From JALZUV01 sp964654855 (GTDB lineage: Bacteria > Pseudomonadota > Alphaproteobacteria > Rickettsiales > JALZUV01): a stretch of 64,000 bases of DNA. The notes below the pieces were generated by a model. That model ran no database searches and had not been told where the DNA came from. It saw only the letters and a list, made by a program, of their open reading frames with translations. Position numbers and translations under genes: made by a program. Below are positions 1 to 6,424 of the stretch, in pieces. The stretch is from contig CAZZJS010000003.1 in the NCBI GenBank assembly GCA_964654855.1, forward strand, positions 1 to 64,000, in the 5' to 3' direction. How positions within the stretch are numbered: the first letter of the stretch is position 1; the number at the start of each line of letters is the position of its first letter.

Positions 1-4
1 ATCC

Positions 5-973
5 TTATTTAATGGTGGCGGGTGTTAGAGCATCCGCCTTTTTCTTTTTGAGATAATTATTCCAGTCTTTGCAGCCTTCTGGCGGTGGAATAATTCGTGC
101 AATTCGTCCTTCATCTATCAGGCGTTGGGCCAACATTCTGGCAGCAGACAAACCCGCTTCATCATTGTCGGAAGCAATTACAACTTCATGGATAGAATCA
201 GGAATATGTTGATGGCGATAATTATACGCCCCACATACTGCCCATGCTGGCCAGCCAGATAATTCCATCACGGAGAGTGCATCTTCTAAGCCCTCGCAAA
301 TAGCCAAACGCGGAAGTGAGCCGTCATGATTCCCTAGTTTTATGGCGGAACTTTTAACGATACCGGAACATAGTTTTGGAGATGGTATATCCGCCTTTTT
401 AGCTGTATCAGGGGTCAGAAAGATCGACTGAATTCCTGTAATAGCGTTTTCCTGATTGCGTATAGCTGCGACCAACGCCGGAAACTTCCTACTAGACTGG
501 TAATGATATAGCTCATGGTGAAAGCGAATATCAGGAGGCGATATAGGTAACTCTACATCGCGCTCAAAACTGAGATATCGTTCAGCATGGGTCGAATGTA
601 ACGGTCTTGTTTCTTTCCATACTCGCTTTGCTTTTTTGGTTCGTTCTTCATTACTAGAAACAGCTTTATGAATGTAAGGCGTATTTGGTAGTTGAGTAGA
701 AACTGCATTACTTCCTAGATAGCCTTCCAGCCATGCCACCGCACCCTTAAAATCGGTTGCAAGAGATTGCTGAATTAAATCATACAAATCTCCGCCACTA
801 CCGGATTCATGGTTGAAGTAATTTCCGTTACGCCGGTCAATGCATAAGCTGCCACGGTTTCCAATTCGAACCTCTCGACCACATACTCCAATACGCCGAT
901 TAGCATGGAGTGCTTTAGTTACTCCAATCAAATACGGTAAAGCGATCTGCTTTAGAATGGATGGGGCATTCAT
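5..973 (-). CDS. Toprim-domain primase-like protein of the integrated element
   Basis: 322 aa, complete. The C-terminal half carries a Toprim fold: an acidic strand LAICEGLEDALS near residue 225 and the second acidic motif VIASDNDEAG near residue 265, followed by a KDWNNYL segment typical of primase-like proteins of phages and islands. The N-terminal half has a GSGGDLYDLIQ segment seen in CHC2/DUF7146-type primases, but no obvious four-cysteine zinc site. The likely role is priming of element replication, by family analogy. It follows the AlpA-like gene with a 4-base overlap, so the two are probably co-transcribed. There is no helicase domain, unlike P4 alpha. Confidence 0.8.
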   Translation of the reverse strand: MNAPSILKQIALPYLIGVTKALHANRRIGVCGREVRIGNRGSLCIDRRNGNYFNHESGSGGDLYDLIQQSLATDFKGAVAWLEGYLGSNAVSTQLPNTPYIHKAVSSNEERTKKAKRVWKETRPLHSTHAERYLSFERDVELPISPPDIRFHHELYHYQSSRKFPALVAAIRNQENAITGIQSIFLTPDTAKKADIPSPKLCSGIVKSSAIKLGNHDGSLPRLAICEGLEDALSVMELSGWPAWAVCGAYNYRHQHIPDSIHEVVIASDNDEAGLSAARMLAQRLIDEGRIARIIPPPEGCKDWNNYLKKKKADALTPATIK

Positions 974-1176
974 ATTTGACGCTCAACTCGGGAGAGTTCT
1001 TGAATTAGTTTGCGAATGTCTTCTGTACGCCAAACTGATATGCGTTCGCCCATCTTAATAGGCTTGGGGAAGCGGCCAGACTTTACACCTGCCCACCATG
1101 TGCTCTTACTTACAGGAATTAGTTGTAGCACTTGGGGTAATCGAAGAAACCCACTTTCAAAAATATTATCGTACAT
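970..1176 (-). CDS. AlpA-family DNA-binding regulator (excisionase-like)
   Basis: 68 aa. The sequence runs FLRLPQVLQLIPVSKSTWW, then GRFPKPIKMGERISVWRTEDI, which matches the short winged-helix AlpA / CP4-57 regulator family: a recognition helix after the SKST turn and a wing with RISVW. These proteins usually activate or steer integrase for excision of P4-like elements. The stop overlaps the primase start by 4 bases. About 100 bases of AT-rich sequence separate it from the next gene upstream, which leaves room for its own promoter. Confidence 0.85.
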   Translation of the reverse strand: MYDNIFESGFLRLPQVLQLIPVSKSTWWAGVKSGRFPKPIKMGERISVWRTEDIRKLIQELSRVERQI

Positions 1177-1274
1177 TATAGAGCCTCATTTTGTTGCGTG
1201 AAGCTCAGTGTATAATTTTTGGAAATTGCTACCCAGTGATGGAAAAGCTTTTTATTTTTCCGGAAAGTTTTTGA

Positions 1275-2195
1275 TTATTTTTTTTCCGCTAATTCTCCAG
1301 CTACAATTTTGCTTAGTAGAGTAAGATATTGCCTAGTACAGATTGTATCTGCAATTTTCTTAGTTGTTTTTCGTACAGCTTCTTCGCCTTTTTCACCGGC
1401 AGGGAAGATTGCATCTGCCATAACTCTATGTGGAATTTCTGTATCTGCTTCTTTTTCCCAAAGCTTTAAGTCTATATATTGAAGAATACCATATTTTGCC
1501 CACTTCTGGTACTCAGGGTATTTTGAAGAGGTGCTGTTTAAAATATCTAGCATTTGAGGTGAAGTACTTTTTAGCTGCTGAGGTGAAGTACTTTTTAGCC
1601 GCTTTCGTTGAGTTTTTAAGTAATTTTCAAATTGCTGTCTTAATAGCTTATCTGGAAGGGATAAATCAACTTCAACAATGTCAAACTGCCAATAATGCTT
1701 TTCGCCGTCAAAAGCATTGTAGATAGGCAGGTCAATAAACGATTTTGTATACTCGGCTTCTTTTTCATCAAGCTCAGAGGGGGTAGAGAAGATGTTATCC
1801 ATATAGTGTCTCACTCGATTTCGACGTTCTTCCGATAGGTTTTGTTCACATTGATAGAGTCTACGCAAAGTAAAGGGTGATATTGCATGAGCTGATTCTG
1901 AAAAAGTCTTTGGGGAGTTTTTTAACTCAACAAGTTTACCGCCTCCAATCATAAATATTTCGAAATCGTCTGATAGTGTGTATACGCCATGGCTTCTAAT
2001 TTTAATCAGGATCTTATTAAAGTATTGGTAGTCTTGTTCTGGTTGGCGTTGTTTCTTTTCGTGTAGATAGTTGAAGAACCACCTTTGCACCAACTGTTCG
2101 TACCAGCCAGCACCATTTAGATTAAAGGCTGGGGTGTAATTTTCTAAACGATACCAGTCGGGTAGCTCCTTGATGCTTTTTATCTTTTTAGCCAT
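1275..2195 (-). CDS. DUF6387-like protein of unknown function
   Basis: 306 aa, soluble, Lys/Glu-rich, with no signal peptide or membrane segment. The opening (IKSIKELPDWYRLENY) resembles DUF6387 proteins that often sit beside tyrosine integrases in islands; this assignment is from memory and is tentative. Residues about 198-213 contain a perfect tandem octapeptide (KSTSPQQL / KSTSPQML) encoded by a 24-base duplication. The start ATG overlaps the integrase stop by 8 bases, so the two are translationally linked. Function is not known; a role in element maintenance or host interference is only inferred from position. Confidence 0.6.
   Translation of the reverse strand: MAKKIKSIKELPDWYRLENYTPAFNLNGAGWYEQLVQRWFFNYLHEKKQRQPEQDYQYFNKILIKIRSHGVYTLSDDFEIFMIGGGKLVELKNSPKTFSESAHAISPFTLRRLYQCEQNLSEERRNRVRHYMDNIFSTPSELDEKEAEYTKSFIDLPIYNAFDGEKHYWQFDIVEVDLSLPDKLLRQQFENYLKTQRKRLKSTSPQQLKSTSPQMLDILNSTSSKYPEYQKWAKYGILQYIDLKLWEKEADTEIPHRVMADAIFPAGEKGEEAVRKTTKKIADTICTRQYLTLLSKIVAGELAEKK
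1555..1602. repeat. 24-base tandem duplication inside the DUF6387-like gene
   Basis: Two adjacent 24-base units (1555-1578 and 1579-1602) differ at one base. Both stay in frame and encode two copies of an eight-residue Lys-Ser-Thr-Ser-Pro block. It looks like a recent slippage event or an expandable linker. Confidence 0.9.
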
Positions 2196-3366
2196 TGAGT
2201 TGCTTCTCTATATAATCTGCCCACCATTGCATCATTTCACGGCGCTCTGGTAGATATTGTGCGTGGTTATAAGCAGCTCGTACTTTGTTGCCTTCTGAGT
2301 GAGCAAGCTGCGCTTCGATTACGTCTGAGCGGTGGCCATTTTCGTTTAAGATGGTAGAGGCGGTGGAGCGGAAGCCATGAACGGTAGCGCGGCTATGGTA
2401 GCCCATGCGATAGAGTGCGTAGAGTAGGGTGTTCTCGCTCATGATCTTGCTGGGGGTAACGCTGTTTGGGAAGATGTGTTCACGGTTACCGCTAATCTTT
2501 TGAATGTCTTTTAGTAATGCAATGGTTTGTTCAGATAAGGGGACTATATGCTCTGCTTTCATTTTCATGCGTTCAGCAGGGATGCGCCATTCTTTTTTTA
2601 CCCAGTTGATTTCTTCCCAACGACCGCCACGAAGTTCGGCGCTACGCACGAAAACAAGTAAAATCATTTTTAGGGCTAATTGTGTGAGCTTGTTGCCTTC
2701 ATAGGCTTCTAACCTTTTTAGATATTCAGGTAATTCGCTTTCTTTGATGTGAGGGCGGTGTTTTACTTTGCGAGTGGTAAGTGCGCCTCTAAGATCAGCA
2801 GTGGGGTCGCGCTCTGAGCGGCCAGTCGCCACGGCATAGCGAAAAATTTGTCCGCAAGTTTGTTTTGCGCGATGGGCGATGTCCACCGCACCGCGTTTTT
2901 CAATGATGCGAATGACGGCTAGAATTTCTGGTGAAGTAATTTCGGCGATAGGGCGGGTGCCAATTTTAGGGAAGATGTCAGCTTCAAGTCGTTTTATCAC
3001 TGTTTTGGAGTGGTGAGGTGTCCAGTTTGCTGTTTGTTTTTCATGCCATTCGCGGGCGACGACTTCAAACGTGTTCTCAGTAGAGATTTGAGAGATGAGC
3101 TTTTCGCGTTTTTTTATATCACTAGGGTCAAAGCCATCGGAGAGTAGCTTACGAGCATCGGTTCGTTTTTGACGAGCTTCTGCTAGGCTGACTTCGGGGT
3201 AAACGCCCAACGCTAAGAGCTTCTCTTTACCATGCCAACGATATTTGAGTCTCCAATAGCGTTGTCCTGTCTTAGTCACATTCAGAAACAACCCATTTCC
3301 GTCAAAGAGCTTATAGGCTTTCTCTTTGGCTTTGGCGTTCTTACATGCTGTATCAGTTAGCTTCAT
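2188..3366 (-). CDS. P4-type tyrosine recombinase / integrase
   Basis: 392 aa from the ATG at 3366; a TTG start 69 bases further upstream is open but would run through operator-like repeats. The N-terminal DUF4102 arm-binding domain begins MKLTDTACKNAK and includes YWRLKYRWHGKEK. The central core-binding domain follows, then the catalytic domain with the first Arg in RSAELRGGRW, the HxxR motif HGFRS, and the final His and nucleophilic Tyr in LAHSEGN...AAYNHA. It catalyses integration and excision at tRNA-Ser, whose 3' end is 165 bases upstream of its start codon. The length is normal for the family and all catalytic residues are present, so it should be active. Confidence 0.93.
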   Translation of the reverse strand: MKLTDTACKNAKAKEKAYKLFDGNGLFLNVTKTGQRYWRLKYRWHGKEKLLALGVYPEVSLAEARQKRTDARKLLSDGFDPSDIKKREKLISQISTENTFEVVAREWHEKQTANWTPHHSKTVIKRLEADIFPKIGTRPIAEITSPEILAVIRIIEKRGAVDIAHRAKQTCGQIFRYAVATGRSERDPTADLRGALTTRKVKHRPHIKESELPEYLKRLEAYEGNKLTQLALKMILLVFVRSAELRGGRWEEINWVKKEWRIPAERMKMKAEHIVPLSEQTIALLKDIQKISGNREHIFPNSVTPSKIMSENTLLYALYRMGYHSRATVHGFRSTASTILNENGHRSDVIEAQLAHSEGNKVRAAYNHAQYLPERREMMQWWADYIEKQLNG

Positions 3367-3367
3367 T

Positions 3368-3426
3368 GGGGGTACTTTTAATTGGGGGTATATAATATAC
3401 CCCCAGAAGTACCCCAGCATACCCCC
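3368..3426. promoter_or_regulatory. Nested GGGGGTAy inverted repeats at the integrase start (putative operator)
   Basis: The block starts one base upstream of the integrase ATG and holds five copies of a GGGGTAy core. Two are on the plus strand (3368-3375, 3384-3391) and three are inverted (3397-3404, 3409-3415, 3419-3426). The inner pair forms a perfect 21-base palindrome (3384-3404; arms GGGGGTATAT / ATATACCCCC around one A). An outer pair (3369-3377 and 3407-3415) nests around it with arms GGGGTACTT / AAGTACCCC. Its position fits an autorepressor or AlpA-type operator, or an mRNA leader hairpin. Function is inferred. Confidence 0.65.
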
Positions 3427-3451
3427 GCATGTCAATGGATGGTATTAGAGT

Positions 3452-3523
3452 GTATTGGACTGGATATGAAGCTGTGTCCATTGGTATTGCTTGCTGTATT
3501 GGATTCTAATGGACGTTATTGGA
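3452..3523 (+). repeat. Three TATTGGA repeats between integrase and tRNA (possible integrase arm sites)
   Basis: GTATTGGA occurs at 3452-3459 and 3496-3503, and TTATTGGA at 3516-3523, all in the same orientation, between the integrase promoter region and the tRNA 3' end. Tyrosine integrases bind short direct repeats flanking the core, so these are candidate arm-type sites. This is inferred from position only. Confidence 0.35.
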
Positions 3524-3531
3524 GAGGTAAA

Positions 3532-3622
3532 TGGCGGACGGGGTGGGATTCGAACCCACGATAGGGGGTTGCCCTATACTCCCTTAGCAGGGGAGCGCCT
3601 TCAGCCACTCGGCCACCCATCC
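3532..3622 (-). tRNA. tRNA-Ser (anticodon GCU)
   Basis: Read on the minus strand, the gene starts GGATGGGTGGCCGAGTGG and ends in CCCCGTCCGCCA. The acceptor stem GGATGGG pairs with CCCGTCC (one T-G wobble), the CCA end is encoded, and the T-loop GGTTCGAATCC is intact. The anticodon loop reads CTGCTAA, giving GCU, which decodes AGU/AGC. The long variable arm (AGGGCAACCCCCT region) is typical of class II tRNA-Ser. The length is 91 bases with CCA. Its 3' end serves as the integration site of the adjacent element. Confidence 0.96.
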
Positions 3623-3666
3623 GTACCATGCATGCTTGCTGCGAGATATATGGCAGCTATGAGGCG

Positions 3667-3695
3667 GTTGTAGGCAACTCCTGCGTAGCTGTCAA
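3667..3695 (-). promoter_or_regulatory. Probable sigma-70 promoter of tRNA-Ser
   Basis: On the minus strand a perfect TTGACA (3695-3690) is followed after 17 bases by TACAAC (3672-3667). A GC-rich discriminator follows, as is common for stable-RNA genes under growth-rate control. The predicted start lies about 38 bases before the tRNA 5' end. Confidence 0.6.
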
Positions 3696-3706
3696 TCACT
3701 CAAACC

Positions 3707-3734
3707 TTGCAATTTGGTTCGCAACGCTTACTCT
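3707..3734 (+). promoter_or_regulatory. Possible promoter of lepB
   Basis: TTGCAA (3707-3712), a 16-base spacer and TACTCT (3729-3734) lie just before the GTG start at 3742. The predicted transcript would start at or within a base or two of that GTG, so the mRNA may be leaderless. No Shine-Dalgarno sequence is visible. Confidence 0.4.
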
Positions 3735-3741
3735 GCCGCTC

Positions 3742-4458
3742 GTGAATACTGAAAAAACAAAATCATCGCATTTCGAAACGCTGAAAACAGTTGTTTATGC
3801 TGTTGTTTTAGCACTGCTTTTTAGAAGCTTTTTGTTCGAGCCATTCCACATTCCTTCTGGTTCGATGAAAGCGAACTTATTGGTGGGCGACTATCTATTC
3901 GTTTCCAAATATAAATATGGTTATAGCCGTTACTCCTTCCCATTTGGATTTGATCTGTTTGATGGGCGTATTGGCCAGGATGAGCCAAAACGCGGTGATG
4001 TAGCGGTGTTTCGTAAGCCTAATGATGAAAGCGTCGATTTTATTAAACGGGTTATTGGTTTGCCGGGCGATACGGTGCAGATGCGTAATGGTGTTTTGTA
4101 TTTAAATGGTGAGGCGGTGCCGAAGGATCCGGTTGCAGATTATCGTTTTCATGAGAAGGCACTAAATAGCGATATTGCAATTGCCCAGTATGAAGAGACG
4201 TTGCCGAGTGGCTTGAAGTATAAAGTGTTAGATGAAACAACTTATGGCGTGGTGGATAACACGAAAGTCTTTACCGTGCCCGAGGGTCATTATTTCATGA
4301 TGGGGGATAACCGCGATAACTCAACCGATAGTCGCTATATCGATATTGTTGGTTTTATACCGGCACAGAATTTAGTGGGTAAAGCCGAGATTGTGGTGCT
4401 CTCATTTGGTGAGAATATGGTGCCACGCTGGGGCAGATTCTTTACATGGATACGTTAG
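3742..4458 (+). CDS. lepB: Signal peptidase I
   Basis: 238 aa from the GTG at 3742. The frame is open further upstream, but that part reads into the flank of the tRNA promoter and does not look like protein of the family. One N-terminal membrane segment (TVVYAVVLALLF) is followed by the catalytic Ser41 in PSGSMK and the general-base Lys102 in KRVIGLPGD. The MMGDNRDNSTDSR box lies near the C-terminus. It cleaves signal peptides of exported preproteins at the periplasmic face of the inner membrane. It overlaps rnc by 13 bases and heads lepB-rnc-era, the usual alphaproteobacterial order. Confidence 0.93.
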   Translation: MNTEKTKSSHFETLKTVVYAVVLALLFRSFLFEPFHIPSGSMKANLLVGDYLFVSKYKYGYSRYSFPFGFDLFDGRIGQDEPKRGDVAVFRKPNDESVDFIKRVIGLPGDTVQMRNGVLYLNGEAVPKDPVADYRFHEKALNSDIAIAQYEETLPSGLKYKVLDETTYGVVDNTKVFTVPEGHYFMMGDNRDNSTDSRYIDIVGFIPAQNLVGKAEIVVLSFGENMVPRWGRFFTWIR

Positions 4459-5108
4459 GGTATCGTTTTAAAAACGAGGTATTGCTTGAAGAGGCATTGA
4501 CTCACCCAAGCTGTAATTTAAAGCAAGAGGATGGCTCTCCATTTAGTTATCAGCGTTTGGAGTTTTTAGGTGATTCTGTGTTGGGTGCGGTGGTGAGCCA
4601 TTTGCTGATAACACATTTTCCGCATGAAGTAGAAGGCGATTTAGCCCGTCGTAAAGCGGTTTTAGTGGCAAAAGATGCGGTAGCGAAAGTGGTACGGAAT
4701 CTTGGTATTCACGAGCATATTCGCTTCTCGGCGGTAGAGGCGAATTCTGGTGCTTGCGATAATAGCTCTGTGCAAGAAGATATTGGCGAAGCGGTGATAG
4801 GGGCGATCTTTGTGGATGGCGGGTTTGACGCCGCGCGTGAGTTTATTGCGACGCATTGGCTGGAACGTTTAAAGGCGCTGAAAGATGCACCGATTGATGG
4901 TAAAACAGCACTTCAAGAATGGGCGCAGGGGCGAGGTTTAGGTTTGCCAATTTATACGTTAGTGAATCAAGAGGGGCCGGCGCATGCACCGATTTTTACC
5001 GTAGAAGTCGCGGTAGAGGGGCGAGCATCTCAACAAGCTGAGGCGAATAACAAACGCAAGGCAGAGCAGTCGGCGGCGGAAAAAATGTTGGAGCAAGTTG
5101 AGTCATGA
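4446..5108 (+). CDS. rnc: Ribonuclease III
   Basis: 220 aa. The catalytic domain has the signature RLEFLGDSVL (Glu39, Asp43) and the second acidic pair in EDIGEAVIGA (Asp112, Glu115), all needed for Mg-dependent cleavage of double-stranded RNA. A double-stranded RNA-binding domain follows from about residue 150 (KTALQEWAQGRG ... NKRKAEQSAAEKML). It processes rRNA precursors and structured mRNAs. The start ATG lies inside the end of lepB and the stop overlaps the era start as ATGA, so translation is coupled. Confidence 0.95.
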   Translation: MDTLGYRFKNEVLLEEALTHPSCNLKQEDGSPFSYQRLEFLGDSVLGAVVSHLLITHFPHEVEGDLARRKAVLVAKDAVAKVVRNLGIHEHIRFSAVEANSGACDNSSVQEDIGEAVIGAIFVDGGFDAAREFIATHWLERLKALKDAPIDGKTALQEWAQGRGLGLPIYTLVNQEGPAHAPIFTVEVAVEGRASQQAEANNKRKAEQSAAEKMLEQVES

Positions 5109-6007
5109 GCGAACAGCAAAAATGTGGATTTGTAGCGCTAATTGGTGCGCCTAATGCGGGTAAGTCTACTTTGTTAAATTGCTTGGTGGGAACGAAGTTA
5201 GCGATCGTCACGCCGAAGGTGCAAACGACACGCGATATTATTCGTGGAATTGCGATGGAGGGGGAGTGTCAGATTATCTATCTGGATACACCGGGTATTT
5301 TCAATACGGATCGGAATTTTGAAAAAGCGATGGTCTCGGCTGCGTGGAATGGAGCGCGCGAATCAGACGCAGCTATTTTGCTGATTGATGCGGAGAAAGT
5401 ATCGCGCAAAGGTTTAAGTGATGAGGAAAAAGTGTTGCTTAAATCATTGCAAGATATGAAAAAGAAACCGCGTGCGGTGTGGCTGAATAAGACAGATAAG
5501 GTCAATAAACCTGAGTTACTGAAACAAGTGGCAGAGGCTTCAGAGCTTTCTGGTGGAGCTGAAATTTTCATGGGTTCGGCGCTCAAGAATCATGGAACGG
5601 ATGAACTGAAATCATGGATTATCAAGCATATGCCGCAAGGGGTGTGGATGTTCCCAGAGGATCAAGTTTCGGATTTGCCAATGCGTTTTATTGCTGCAGA
5701 AGTAACACGCGAAAAACTGTTTCTGCGATTGCGACAGGAGCTGCCTTATGGTTTGCGGGTGGAGCCTGAAGCATGGGAGGAGCGTGCTGATGGTAGCGTG
5801 AAAATCAACCAAATTGTGATGGTTGAGCGTGAAGCACATAAAAAAATGGTGCTGGGTAAGCAAGGCTCGCAGCTTAAAGAGATTTCGCAATCTGCTCGTA
5901 TGAGTTTGCAAAAAGTTCTGGATCGCAAAGTGCATCTTTTCCTATTTGTGAAGGTAGTGCCTGGATGGAAAGATAAACGAGAATTTTTGCCTCTAGGAGC
6001 GGAATAG
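5105..6007 (+). CDS. era: GTPase Era
   Basis: 300 aa. The GTPase domain shows the P-loop GAPNAGKS (residues 14-21), switch region TTRDIIRG, DTPG near residue 59 and NKTD near 122. The C-terminal KH domain carries GKQGSQLKEIS near residue 250. Era binds the 3' end of 16S rRNA and acts as a checkpoint in 30S assembly. It overlaps rnc by 4 bases. In many relatives recO follows era; here a small unrelated gene follows, so recO is either elsewhere or absent. Confidence 0.96.
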   Translation: MSEQQKCGFVALIGAPNAGKSTLLNCLVGTKLAIVTPKVQTTRDIIRGIAMEGECQIIYLDTPGIFNTDRNFEKAMVSAAWNGARESDAAILLIDAEKVSRKGLSDEEKVLLKSLQDMKKKPRAVWLNKTDKVNKPELLKQVAEASELSGGAEIFMGSALKNHGTDELKSWIIKHMPQGVWMFPEDQVSDLPMRFIAAEVTREKLFLRLRQELPYGLRVEPEAWEERADGSVKINQIVMVEREAHKKMVLGKQGSQLKEISQSARMSLQKVLDRKVHLFLFVKVVPGWKDKREFLPLGAE

Positions 6008-6036
6008 AAAACCGTATTTTAAAAAGAAGCTAGTTG

Positions 6037-6045
6037 TGGTATATT
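6037..6045 (+). promoter_or_regulatory. Extended -10 promoter, predicted leaderless start
   Basis: TGG-TATATT (6037-6045) is an extended -10 element lying exactly 6 bases before the ATG at 6052. No Shine-Dalgarno is present and the -35 region (TTTAAA around 6018) is weak. The predicted transcript starts on the ATG. Confidence 0.45.
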
Positions 6046-6051
6046 GTTAGC

Positions 6052-6357
6052 ATGTCAAAAAAAGACGATTCCGACGGTAAACCTAATCCATTTGATGCCT
6101 CGAAATTTGATTTCGAAGGTACTTCACTAACCCCAGAAGAAGTCAACAAGTTTAATGATGCTATTATGACGTTGATAACAGCTAGAGTTGTGGATTCTCA
6201 CTATCTAGGGGAAGATCCTAGTCTTGATGAGATGCGTAAAGCTGCAAAGATAAAGCTTGAAGAAGCTGGAGGAGAAGATTTGTTTAATCGTGTTCTAAGC
6301 TCTTTGGATAAGGTGCAGGAGCGCAGTAAAAACTTCTCAGAGCCTAAACAAAGATAG
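6052..6357 (+). CDS. Small hypothetical protein
   Basis: 101 aa from the ATG at 6052 (MSKKDDSDGKPNPFDASKF), preferred over a start 18 bases upstream because the latter overlaps the -10 element. It is acidic and soluble, with a predicted helical middle (LTPEEVNKFNDAIMTLITARVVDSHY) and a second helix (LDEMRKAAKIKLEEAG). There is no signal peptide and I recognise no family. It sits between era and a histidine kinase gene, with its own apparent promoter. Confidence 0.65.
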   Translation: MSKKDDSDGKPNPFDASKFDFEGTSLTPEEVNKFNDAIMTLITARVVDSHYLGEDPSLDEMRKAAKIKLEEAGGEDLFNRVLSSLDKVQERSKNFSEPKQR

Positions 6358-6386
6358 TTGTTTTGGCGGAATAAACGGCAAGTTTC

Positions 6387-6415
6387 TTGCCTCAAGCTCT
6401 TGTAGCGCCTATTTT
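6387..6415 (+). promoter_or_regulatory. Possible promoter of the CACHE-type histidine kinase gene
   Basis: TTGCCT (6387-6392), a 17-base spacer and TATTTT (6410-6415). The predicted start is about 3 bases before the ATG at 6425, so the leader would be nearly absent. No ribosome-binding site is seen. Confidence 0.35.
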
Positions 6416-6424
6416 ATTTAACGT

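Larger units (their letters stand above)
1..3560 (-). mobile_element. Integrase end of an element inserted in tRNA-Ser(GCU)
   Basis: Four minus-strand genes (Toprim primase-like, AlpA-type regulator, DUF6387-like, P4-type tyrosine integrase) lie directly downstream of the 3' end of tRNA-Ser. This is the usual layout of P4-like satellites and genomic islands: integrase next to the tRNA, then a small excisionase-like regulator and a primase. The right boundary is the 3' part of the tRNA (about 3532-3560), which would be the attachment core. The left boundary is outside the window, so element size and cargo are unknown. To the right of the tRNA the genes become ordinary core genes. Confidence 0.8.

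Noticed and set aside
3367..3435. Extended integrase start at a TTG 69 bases upstream
   Set aside because: The extra residues would be encoded by the inverted-repeat operator region, and the family N-terminus begins at the ATG at 3366.
3532..3560. Disrupted tRNA-Ser caused by the insertion
   Set aside because: All stems, the T-loop and the encoded CCA are intact, so the gene is functional.
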